Assembly (NCBI GenBank): GCA_024760905.1
Contig: CM045737.1
Span: forward strand, 17,591,848 to 17,655,847
Length of the DNA: 64,000 nt
Direction of reading: 5' to 3'
From: Plotosus lineatus
Lineage: Eukaryota; Chordata; Actinopteri; Siluriformes; Plotosidae
The position numbers and the translations under genes are program-made. The notes under the pieces are model-generated. The model saw only the letters and a program-made list of their open reading frames with translations, was not told the origin of the DNA and searched no databases. Position 1 is the stretch's first letter; every line of letters starts with the position of its first letter. Below are positions 54,898 to 64,000 of the stretch, in pieces.

Positions 54898-55934
54898 CAG
54901 ACGCTCCCCAACTTATGTTTTTGTTCGGTTCCGGACGGCTGAACATAAGGTGAAAGAAAACATAAGTTGTTACTGTATGTTCCAGTGATGTGTGACGTTC
55001 ATATTGTCCTATACATCCATAAATACCATTATCGTATCTCATAATACCCCCCTAAATCAATTATTATTAACATAACATTGTAAAATAATATCAACATTAA
55101 TTTCAAATAAATTAAATTCAAGCAAAATAATTTCAAATAGATACATTTTAATCAAATTCACTCATCAAATATCAAATACAGTATCAAATATAACCTTTAA
55201 CATGCTCTATGATGCGATCTTTCTGCTTGTAAATGGTTCCGATGGTCGACGGATGGCCACTTTACATGAAGCTGAGCCAAGTCACTTTACATGAAGCTTA
55301 AAACAGCCAATCAACGCTTACAATATGTGAGGCAATCTACCGAAAGTAGTTCACTTGCTTGTGCTTGAGACAAAGCACGGGTTATACGAACTTCCGGTCT
55401 TTCAAGTGAGCAATGGCGCCGTTGAATACTTGTTTAGTACTCAGCCTGCACTGATGTGAATCACCAGCAGAGCGGAGAGTTCTCTTTCTTTTCTGGATTT
55501 GAGTTTTCATTAATTTTACAACTCTCTTTGCTTAACTGAGTATGCATGGTAGATTGCGCCAATCCGAGCAGGTAGTTAATTCAGTCTTGGAAAAACCGGA
55601 AATTCCAGAATATGCCGTAAAACTTGCACCCATGCTTACGCTTCTGACCAACCATATTTGCTTAGGGTTACAAAAGAATGCAAAACAGTGTAAACACAAA
55701 GATCACAGAGACGACATCTTAACACAAGGGTAACACGCAGTGAACTGGGAAGAAGGAGGAGCACGTTCAGTCTGTCTTTTGTAAACAATGGACGCAGCAT
55801 CATTACGTCAGCGCACTACGTAGGTACGTCTCGTATGACAGAGAGCATGCTAAACTCAGAATTTGATGATTTTTTTTTTTTTAAGTAAAATCGAAAAAAC
55901 GCAAAACCAATGAACATGAGTCGGGGAGCGTCTG
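54898..55934 (-). mobile_element. Tigger-like element T4, both termini intact
   Basis: The left terminus CAGACGCTCCCCAACTTATG follows TA. The right terminus catgagtcggggagcgtctg precedes TA. This copy defines the family length of about 1.04 kb. The HTH coding region is cut: ggttccgatggtcgacgga is followed directly by about 370 bp not present in T1, before cttacgcttctgaccaacca resumes. The 370-bp segment is shared with T2, so it is an alternative interior rather than a private insertion. Confidence 0.9.
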
Positions 55935-56284
55935 TATTGATAGTGTCACCTATATACAATTCTGCTCCGTTTAATACTCTCGGTATATTAGATAACATAT
56001 TAAACGCAGAGAATTGTTAATACTTTGCGCTTGTATTATGATTTGTTATAAACATATAGGCATATATTTCAGTTCTGATTTGTGTACACTCTTCCACTGA
56101 ACACGTGTATACACAAATTAGGTCCACAGCCATCAGTTCAAAAGTAAAAGCTAAGAGTTTTACCTGCATGTCTGCTCTTGTGTGCTGCATGTTTTGTTGA
56201 ATCTGAACCTCAAGGCATCAAAGCAAACAAACATACCAGAGATCTTGTCTTTATGTAGATAGAAAGGAATAGTGATCATGGTGT

Positions 56285-56322
<38 letters not shown>

Positions 56323-57298
56323 CTGCATACAGTGTAGCATGCTCAGTGTCTCACTATCATATGCAGTGTCTACCAGAGATAAAAAGTTGACGACCGTTCT
56401 CTTGTCAGTTAAGATAAGATAGAGTAAATGCCCCATGGAGGTAATGTTTATTCATGTTCTGGATGAGCACTCGGTTAATTTTCAGGTTTGATCAGCACAG
56501 TGCACATTTACTTCAACTCCACTCTTCAGTACCAGGAAAACATTCTTGCATTGATCTCTCTGGGTCCTTTAAACCATACCGAAGTAAGGAAGACACATTT
56601 AACAGAGAAAAGTACCAAATAGACTTCGTAAAGTCCTGCAAAAATCACATTGCACATGAGTCCTGCGCCATGTAACACCACCCCACCCACCTAAGGTCAG
56701 GCCCGCTTCCATTTATGGTTAAAGTGTCTAGCCGTTCTGGCCTTTCAGTTTGACCTTATAGGGAAACACTCATTTAGTTAGTTATAAATATTGTGGAGGT
56801 GTTTCAGCACCCGAGTCCGAGAAAAATACCAGAGGTGTCCTTTTCATTCAATTTCTGAATTAGATTAACAGAATTTTTTTTTTTTTACATTTTGTGACTG
56901 TTTTTCTAGTAATTGGTCTTGCACTTTTATATGGGTCCTGTCAATATTCCTAAGATTGTCTGAGATTTTGGGATCTGAGTTCATTTAGAACCTTCACATC
57001 TGGCTCAGATAAATGGAAAAGGCACTGTATGAAGTGTGAAAACACTTATCCATGCTCCACATGGTCTCACACTATTGGCCCTGGATTTTTTTGCCCACAA
57101 AACAGATGAACCCAGTCTTCTTTAAAGTGACCCAATAGTGAATGTTTGAGGCTCCTTTTGCGGTCTACTTTCTTTGAGCTTGTGGAAACAAAGTGATTTC
57201 AGTACATTTCACATTGTGTGACTCTACAGGTGTAACTCTGGCTTTATGAACCATAGTATTAATCAAGAAAAGCTCAAGGAGCAGAGCAGGATAGGGAC
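55935..57298. other. Unassigned intronic sequence
   Basis: A T30-class homopolymer lies at 56287-56318. No gene recognised; the frame 56454-56675 has no domain. Confidence 0.5.
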
Positions 57299-57800
57299 TT
57301 CTTCTTTTCCTTTCGGCTGTTCCCTTCAGGGAATTCGCCTTCTCTTACACCAACTACGTTCATGTCCTTCTTCTCCACATCCATAGATCTCCTCTTTGGT
57401 CTTCCTCTAGGCCAGGAGTCACCAACCTTTTTGAAACTGAGAGCTACTTCTTGGGGACCAATTAATGGGAAGGGATACCAGGTTGATACACACCTCTGAA
57501 ATTACAAATTTGCTCAATTTACCTTTATTTATATGTTATTATTAATAATTAATGATATTCACCTATGTGAAGATATTGATTTGATTAAAAAAATATTCCA
57601 AAAAATTAGATGCAGCTCAATGGAGAGTGGCGCTATGGAGCCGTGGGCCTGTCCTAAAAATAGCAGCGAACAGGTCCGCGGACAACTTATATTATCCTTG
57701 CAGGCGACCTGGTGCCCACGGGCACCACGTTGGTGATCCCTGCTCTAGGCCTTCTGCCTGGCAGTTCCAACCTCAGCACCCTACTATCAATATGACAGCA
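57299..57800 (-). mobile_element. LINE-R fragment R4, split by a hAT-type MITE
   Basis: The minus-strand LINE-R 3' end (cttttcctttcggctgttcccttcag) runs to ggtcttcctctaggc. After the MITE it resumes with cttctgcctggcagttccaacctcagca. Copies R1 and R3 show this junction uninterrupted. Confidence 0.9.
57413..57742. mobile_element. hAT-type MITE, 330 bp, inserted in LINE-R4
   Basis: The termini caggagtcaccaaccttttt and cacgttggtgatccctg are inverted. A perfect 8-bp target duplication, ctctaggc, is at 57405-57412 and 57743-57750. The intact LINE-R sequence ctctaggtcttctgcc confirms the empty site. No transposase. Confidence 0.95.
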
Positions 57801-58119
57801 AATAAAGACAATGTGACCCAACTTTTCTATGACTATTCTGACCTATTTTAGAAACGTTCACTCACAGATAGAATGCTTTCAAATGAGAGTGCGTCAAAAA
57901 AATCACTTGCACAACATTTTTTTTATTTTTCTGTATGCTCTATACTCTGTAATCTCTCTTTCACCAACATATTATACTGTAACACTTTGACATCATTATT
58001 GTCACTTTGTTTATATTTTATTCATGATAACCAATTTCCTTCCCAGAACATGAAAGATTATTCACTTATTACATTTTAAATACAGTGTTCACATTTTTGC
58101 ATTTTTTTCCCCTTTACAG
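57801..58119. other. 3' end of nudt14 intron 1, unassigned
   Basis: AT-rich sequence leading into the pyrimidine tract and AG acceptor of exon 2. A branch-point-like tcactta-type sequence may lie upstream but cannot be fixed by eye. Confidence 0.5.
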
Positions 58120-58163
58120 AATGGAACGAAGAAGTCGTGGGATTTTATGCGAACTCATGACAG
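58120..58163 (+). CDS. nudt14: nudt14 exon 2
   Basis: A pyrimidine tract (ttttttccccctttacag) ends in an AG acceptor at 58118-58119. The 44-nt exon reads NGTKKSWDFMRTHD in phase 0 and leaves two bases (AG) of the next codon. The N-G-x-x-K-S-W-D-F-M-(K/R)-T-H-D string is a hallmark of vertebrate NUDT14 just after its first exon. In the known protein the next residue is Ser, which fits AG plus one base of exon 3. The donor is AG|GCAAGT, a strong version of the rare GC-AG class; no GT donor fits the frame here. No exon 3 was seen between 58164 and 64000. Confidence 0.88.
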
Positions 58164-60452
58164 GCAAGTGTTCATGTTGAAGTGCTTTTGTATAATCCAC
58201 AGGCAGGAGTTTGTTAGAAGCCTCTGTTCAAAACGTCTTGGCCTAATGGCATATTTCCATTTCAGTTACTATTATAGCCTTTTATTCCTAAAAGCTTATC
58301 ACCACAGTCACACAAGTAGCTGGGCCTCGCCCTGCTTTCTTGTTGTCTAGCCATAAAATACTTTCTCATTTTACGTAAGTCTGTTTTCTTTGAGGAGAAA
58401 TATAGCAATGATAACTCAACATCACGGTCTCTTATCATGCTTTTTGTTTTAGGAAATGAGCGTTTTGATTGGCTCTACTAGCCACTTTAACCATAGTTTG
58501 ATTTATAGAGCTGCTGTTTTTGCTGTTGTAAATGTAAATTAAGGCTTTTTATGCAAACCGTTTGTCATAAAACACGAGATAAGAAGCAGCAGCAGAGGTC
58601 TGGAATCTCTCACCTCAGTGCTAGAAGAGGAAGTTAGCTGTTGTACTTTAGGATAGAGCCACCTCTGAATCCTCCAGATGTGATATACAGTTCAGTAGTA
58701 AAACTGTAATCCAGGCTCCCATCCAAAAAAAGGAAAGAAAAAAGGAGAACCCTATATTTCCCCTTTGGCAGTTGCGCTCACAGATATCTTAGATGAACCG
58801 TCTTGTATTATTATAAAATTTTCACTTTCCAAAGTTGAGGAAAGCTGCACTACAATGACTATGTTGACAGATGCATTTTCATATAAAACGGTGAGGAATT
58901 ATTCAGTGTTATTTAAAAAAATGGGGCAGATTGTGAACGATAGGAGACCTATTATTTTCATAGTATAAAAAAAGTTTACCAACGGTTTATCCACAAAATA
59001 GGAATGTTCTGTGTTTGTGTAGCACTCTTTGCACACTTTGTAGTGTACCTATGTCCTTAATTTTTCAAAGTTCAACAAGATGTAGAATTGGACGTTCTTG
59101 TGCTAGTTCAAATATATTTGATTAAAACCCTGTATGTGATGTAATACATATTGTGTCAAAGCAGCTTTACCACTCCTCAGTGAACAAGTCAAATGTGTTA
59201 GTAATACTGTATTGAAAAGGCCTCCAAGATTGATTCATGGTTAAAGGAATTCACACTGTTGTACATGGCATTTAGGTGGTTCATTTTTATCAATGTCGGT
59301 ATAGTTTTTGGTATATTATAGTTTATAAGGGGTAGTAAATAAAAAGTTTATTCTAACTGGGTTACTGTTTATGCCCTTTTTAAGGTTGCTTTATGACCGA
59401 TGCCATTTGGGTATTTAGTGTATTGCTTAGCTGTACTGTTTGGCCCGTCAATGCATGAGATGGTTTTAATTTGTTCAAGTCCTGGATTTGCGAGAAAGAC
59501 ATGGGTTGGAAGGGTAGAAGAGTCTACTGCAGTTGAAAGGTAAAACCATGAAGAGGAGCATCTGTTCGGGTCATTAGTGACCCTGCTTTAGTGCTTTTTG
59601 AACACTCTGCTGGTCCTTGGAGGTAAAAAGCCAAGCAAAATTGGTGTCAATTGTCCATGAGCCTTAGGGGTGAGAGGAGATCTTCAGATCTACTTGCTTA
59701 TGTAAATGCAAGGAAGGTAGGTGGATCAAATAACTAGAGCAATATACGCACAGCTCAAAATGTCACTGAACCTCATCTCTCTTCTCCTTTCTATTCAACT
59801 CGTGCTACAATAGTGAAAGAGTGCTAAAGGAGCACAGGTTAAACGATGTGTGAACTCTTCTGCATGCCTTCGTGGCAGCATTTCTCTCTACTACCAAGTG
59901 AAGCAGCGTGGTTTGGGATGCTGGGACATGCCGGGACGCGCCGGTGTACTGACCCAGCATATGCAGAGTCACTGCGGTTCAGCTGAGCCAAAGCTCTCCC
60001 AAGAGACAGAGCGGGGGAGTCATGGGTGCTGGAAATGGCAGTTCTTCCTCCCTAAAGAAGTAGGGTGCAGACATGGTCAAGTGATCTAGAAGCTCTTAAT
60101 ATGGATCCTGGCCCTCTTCAGAAGGAGCACAAGCACAAATGATTCATGGTGTTTCCTGATAATGGGCTTTCCTCCCAGACTGTTTAATTGTGCGTTTCTG
60201 CATGCATGTATCTGCTTGTTCTTGGGTAGCCTAGATATTCTGAATGGTTTCTGTTGGTCTTCAGAGAGCACGTATTCAGGGGTGAAGTCCGCCTGCATGT
60301 CTCCATGTTTCCTCGAAGTAGCCAAGCGGAATGGTAATATCCAATAGTGATTTCACTCTGGGAAAATCGGGATAGGGCTTCCTGTTTCTATATACACTCA
60401 TCCGGTTTCCCGACAGGGTGTACAGGATTCAGCCTCCACAGCTTTCAAAGCA

Positions 60453-60516
<64 letters not shown>

Positions 60517-60764
60517 CTATCTCACACACACACAGACATATATATCCCAGTCAGTCATGGCTCAGCTAATTTCTCAACAGCCTTCTTAGGATCCAAGTGG
60601 CTCTTAGGCCTATCTTCTAGCAACTGGAAATCCTGGATGGGCAGAATCAATTGTGCCTGTGGGATAGTAGTTTCTTGGGATGGATAGATGGCGTGACCTT
60701 TTGTTCCACACAGTAATTAGTATACCTTTAGTTCACCGAGGCTGTCCCAGCATGCTTTTCTGTC
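58164..60764 (+). other. nudt14: nudt14 intron 2, proximal part; mostly unassigned
   Basis: This stretch starts at the GC donor. I see no exon with the expected next NUDT14 motifs (a KQFRP-like string). The sequence is moderately AT-rich and of ordinary complexity. The only clear repeat is a long (TC)n tract near 60454. Short open frames at 59850-60089 and 60162-60347 have no recognisable similarity and no splice or domain support. Confidence 0.6.
60454..60515 (+). repeat. (TC)n microsatellite, about 30 units
   Basis: A pure CT run, a polypyrimidine tract, ending in cgctctatctcacacacac. Confidence 0.97.
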
Positions 60765-60964
60765 CAGACGCTCCCTGACTTGCATTTTAGTTAGGTTCTG
60801 GTAACGTAAGGTGAAAAAAAAAACAAAAACGTAAGTTGTTAATGTATGTTCCAGTGACATATGATGTTCATACTGTACTATACATTCATAAATACCATTA
60901 CCATATCTCATAAAACACCCCTAAATCAAATATTATAAACATAACCTTGTAAAATAACATCAAA

Positions 60965-61218
60965 TTTCTTTCTTTCGGCTTTTTCCCATTCTCGAGAGTC
61001 GCCACAGCGAATCATCTGATGCGCACATTTGATTTGGCATGGGTTTTTACGTTGGATGCCCTTCCTGTCACAATTTTTTAAGCAAGGGACAGAAACACGC
61101 TGACGGCTTTGCAGCTACTCTTTACGAAAGTCAGCAATGGTTCTTTTACATGCCTCACACTATAGACAGTAAGAGACATGGCCCGCCTTTGATAACCCAG
61201 TTAGCTGCACTGGGGGGG
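60965..61218 (-). mobile_element. SINE-1A, 5'-truncated, minus strand, in Tigger T5
   Basis: Tail A is at the left (ctttcggctttttcccattc) and the body ends at gcagctaactgggttatcaa in reverse. The head is missing. The flanks taaaataacatcaaat and taaaataatatcaaat form a 16-bp target duplication with one mismatch. The headless copy therefore inserted as a 5'-truncated transcript copy. Confidence 0.93.
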
Positions 61219-61349
61219 TAAAATAATATCAAATATATCAAATAATATCAACATTGAATTTAATTTATTTGAAATTAAGCTAAATCATTTTAAATAGACA
61301 AATTTTAATCAAATTCACTCATCAAATATCAAATACAGTATCAAATATA

Positions 61350-62944
61350 CAGTGGTATGAAAAAGTATCTGAACCTTTTGGAATTTCTCACATTTCTGCA
61401 TAAAATCACCATCAAATGTGATCTGATCTTTGTCAAAATCACACAGATGAAACAACAGTCTGCTTTAACTAAAACCACCCAAACATTTATAGGTTTTCAT
61501 ATTTTAATGAGGATAGCATGCAAACAGTGACAGAAGGGGGAGGAATAAGTAACTGAACCCTCTGCCTAAGGAGACTTAAAGAGCAATTGAAACCAATTTT
61601 TACCAAACAATTTAAGTCAGGTGTGTGCCCAATCACTGAATGGCTTAAAGCTGCCCTGCCCACTGTAAAACACACACCTGGTAAGAATTGTCTTGATGAG
61701 AAGCATTGTCTGATGTGCACCATGGCTCGCTCAAAAGAGCTGTCTGAAGACCTGCGATCAAGAATTGTTGATTTGTATAAAGCTGGGAAAAGATACAAAA
61801 CCATCTCTAAAAGTCTGGATGTTCATCAATCGACAGTCAGAGAAGTTGTCTACAAATGGAGAGTTTGGCACTGTTAACCACTGTAAACCAAAGATGACGC
61901 CAAGAGTTCAGCACAGAATACTTAGAGAGGTAAAAAAAAAACCTAGAGTGTCTGCTAAAGACTTACAGAAATCATTGGCACAGTCCAATATCTCTGTGCA
62001 CACATCAACTATATGTAAAACAATGGCCAAGAATGGTGTTCATGGGAGGACTCCAAGGAGGAAGCCACTGCTGTCTAAAAAAAAACATTGTTGCTCATTT
62101 AATGTTCTCAAAAAGTCCCTTGGACACTCCACAGAAGTTTTGGCAAAATATTTTGTGGACTGATGAAACCAAAGTTGAATTGTTTGGGAGGAACACACAA
62201 CGTCATGTGTGGAGGAAAAATGGAACAGCTCACCAACATCAACACCTCATCCCCACCGTGAAGCATGGTGGAGGGTGCATCATGGTTTGGGGCTGTTTTG
62301 CTGCCTCGGGGCCTGGACAACTTGCAATCATTAATGTAAAAATGAATTGAAAAGTTTATCAGGATGTTTTGCAGGAAAACCTGAGGCCGTCTGTCAGACA
62401 GTTGAAGCTAAAAAGAGGATGGATGCTGTAACAAGACAATGATCCAAAACACAGAAGTAAATCAACTTCAGAATAGTTTCAGAAGAACAAAATACATGTT
62501 CTGGAGAGGCCAAGTCAAAGTCCAGACTTGAACCCCATTGAGATGCTGTGGCATGACCTCAAGACAGCGATTCATGCCAGGCATCCCAGGAATCTGACTT
62601 AACTACAGCAGTTTTGTAAAGAAGAATGGGCCAAGATTAGTCCTGATCGACGTGCCAGACTGATCTGCAGCTACAGGAAGCGTCTGGTTGAAGTTATTGC
62701 TGCCATGGGGGGGAAAAATTATTAAATGTGATGGTTCAGTTACTTATTCCTCTCCCTTATGCCATTGTTTGCATGCTATCCTCATTAAAATATGAAAATC
62801 TATAAATGTTTTGGTGGTTTTCGTGAAAGAAGACACTGTTTTTTCATCTGTGTGATTTCGACAAAGATCAGATCACATTTGATGGTGATTTTATGCAGAA
62901 ATGTGAGAAATTCCAAAAGGTTCAGATACTTTTTCATACTACTG
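61350..62944 (+). mobile_element. Tc1/mariner transposon TcB, full length, in Tigger T5
   Basis: The element is 1595 bp with long inverted repeats of about 200 bp. The ends are cagtggtatgaaaaagtatc and gatactttttcatactactg, each flanked by TA. The left and right arms also pair through cacatttctgcataaaatca / tgattttatgcagaaatgtg. A frameshifted Tc1 transposase lies between. Confidence 0.96.
61722..62725 (+). pseudogene. Tc1 transposase (DD34E), frameshifted
   Basis: It starts MARSKELSEDLRSRIVDLY with a paired-like HTH. The DDE domain is readable: first Asp in WTDETKVELFG (codon at 62162), second Asp in QDNDPKH (62435), Glu in [13 protein letters not shown] (62540). The second Asp and the Glu are 35 codons apart, i.e. 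34 residues between them, exactly DD34E. Frame changes near 61858 and 62085 and stops at about 62346 and 62429 inactivate it. The protein ends with ...GGKNY and TAA at 62723-62725. About 334 codons, the usual Tc1 size. Confidence 0.94.
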
Positions 62945-62946
62945 TA

Positions 62947-63162
62947 ACCTTTAACATGCTCTACATGCTCTGTGATGCGATCTTTCTGCTTGTAAATGGT
63001 TCTGATGGTCGACGGAGCCATTTGGAAGAAAAGTGCAACATTTACATGTTTTTCATCAGCATCAATTTTCTGGATAATAGACATCTTCGTTTCTAACGAG
63101 ATGACTTGCCGCTTTTTCGGATTTCCACTATCACGAGTAGGCTTACGCTTCTGACCAACCAT
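62947..63162 (-). pseudogene. Tigger CENP-B-like HTH domain, isolated, second copy
   Basis: The frame starts MVGQKRKPTRDSGNPKKRQV and contains SLETKMSIIQKIDADEKHV and TIRTIYKQKDRITEHV. A 9-bp direct repeat (acatgctct) adds an extra EHV. The frame then runs off into the inserted Tc1. No DDE domain is present. It parallels 3157-3372. Confidence 0.75.
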
Positions 63163-63434
63163 ATTTGCTAAGGGTTGCAAAAGTCCGCAAAATAGTGTAA
63201 ACACAAAGATCACAGAGACGACGTCTTAACACAAGGGTAACACGCAGTGAACTGGGAAGAAGCAGGGCACGTTCAGTCTGTCGTTTGTAAACAATGGACT
63301 TAGCGTCATGCGGAAGTAACGTATTACGTCAGCGTACTACGTACAGAGAGCACACTAAACTCAACTTAATTATTTTTTTAAACGTAAAATCGAAAAATAC
63401 GTAAAACGAATGAACGTAAGTCAAGGAGCATCTG

Positions 63435-64000
63435 TATTTTCTTCTTTAGCTCTCTAAAATCCTGTCATATTAAGATTTCTGTTGCACATATTTATTCTCT
63501 TTCTTCCAGAACAGGAATGCTCATTCTTAATCGCAAAGGGCCATTGTGGGTGCAGGTTTTCATTATAAAACCAAGGAAGAGCAACAAGTGAACAGTGTGA
63601 CTCCGGCTTGCTTGGAGTGAACACTTGCACTCACCCTGTCTCTTTGTGGACAAGATTGGATATCCCAATCCTAGAGTATTTGTCACTCAGGCCAAAGTGA
63701 GAAAGCAGAGTCACAGGCTAAGTGTTAATCCTGCATGAACATGTACACTTGAGTATGGTATGGGACTATGCATATTGCCTTTTTCTCTACAAAATCATGA
63801 TGTAGCGACAATGCTGTAGAATACATTAGCCCTTATCTCACCTAAAACATTTTCAGTCACACTGGGCTGCTTTCCATGATTAAATGCGGCGTACTACAAT
63901 TTTGTTTCCATTTTCAAACTCGTAACTCTGTTCCGATAACCTTTGCTCTTATTACCTACTTTAGTTTAGGGAGGGTCTAATGTTAGTAGGTGCATATTTT
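63435..64000. other. Window end; probable interspersed repeat fragment, rest unassigned
   Basis: The part 63510-63630 (aatgctcattcttaatcgca, gggccattgtgggtgcaggt) resembles an abundant fish repeat by memory only. A pyrimidine tract ending in cag (63496-63510) looks like an acceptor, but the following sequence does not read as NUDT14 exon 3. Confidence 0.4.

Larger units (their letters stand above)
25455..58119 (+). other. nudt14: nudt14 intron 1 (about 32.7 kb)
   Basis: This is the interval between the exon 1 donor (GTGAGT) and the exon 2 acceptor (TTTACAG), phase 0. It is filled with nested transposable elements, SINEs, decayed LINE pieces and long microsatellites, annotated separately. No internal nudt14 exon is needed, because exon 1 and exon 2 join directly in the known protein. 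A possible cryptic exon near 25556 is listed separately. Confidence 0.8.
60765..63434 (-). mobile_element. Tigger-like element T5, hosting a SINE and a Tc1 element
   Basis: The left terminus CAGACGCTCCCTGACTTGC and the right terminus (gtaagtcaaggagcatctg, then TA) frame the element. T1-like interior is visible at 60795-60960, 61219-61349 and 62945-63430. An HTH-only gene lies near the right end on the minus strand. Confidence 0.9.

Noticed and set aside
63496..63640. nudt14 exon 3 after a ttctttcttccag acceptor
   Set aside because: The downstream sequence (aacaggaatgctcattc) does not encode the expected NUDT14 continuation and resembles an interspersed repeat.

Overview
The window is vertebrate nuclear DNA, almost certainly from a teleost fish. 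It has long non-coding stretches, two split exons of a vertebrate gene with good splice sites, and a dense mix of fish-type transposable elements: Tc1/mariner, Tigger-like, hAT, several APE-type LINEs, tRNA-derived SINEs, TIR-type MITEs and abundant (CA)n/(TA)n microsatellites. Nothing bacterial or viral was recognised. Most open frames over 60 codons are chance frames or transposon remnants.

One host gene is recognisable. Exon 1 (25374-25454, + strand) begins with an ATG in good Kozak context, encodes 27 residues and ends in a consensus GT donor. Exon 2 (58120-58163) follows a pyrimidine-rich AG acceptor, reads NGTKKSWDFMRTHD and ends in a GC donor. Together they match the amino-terminal part of NUDT14, the UDP-glucose pyrophosphatase of the Nudix family. 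A GC-rich region with Sp1-like and E2F-like sites lies just upstream. Intron 1 is about 32.7 kb and is mostly transposon debris. Exon 3 and the Nudix box must lie beyond position 64000.

Layout. 1-9.7 kb: SINEs, a three-level nest (MITE > Tigger > LINE) at 1870-3822, microsatellites, and a less repetitive block at 5.4-9.7 kb. 10-14.2 kb: a decayed LINE (here LINE-N) broken by a MITE and a SINE. 14.2-19.9 kb: old repeats and SINEs. 19.9-24.4 kb: a Tigger-like element hosting a fairly young, nearly full-length LINE (LINE-C). 24.8-25.5 kb: nudt14 promoter and exon 1. 25.5-58.1 kb: intron 1, with microsatellites, nested hAT elements, pieces of a third LINE (LINE-R), MITEs, a Tc1 element and Tigger derivatives. 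58.1-64 kb: exon 2 and the start of intron 2, which carries a Tigger element with a SINE and a Tc1 transposon inside it.

The most interesting sequence-level observation is a tRNA-derived SINE family (here SINE-1) with about ten copies and one shared head but two unrelated 3' tails. Tail A matches the 3' end of LINE-R in the same window. Tail B matches another repeat, SINE-2. This looks like modular tail exchange between LINE partners. Family names such as SINE-1 or LINE-R are local labels, not database names. Repeat boundaries were read by eye; those fixed by target-site duplications or terminal inverted repeats are reliable to a few bases, the others are approximate.
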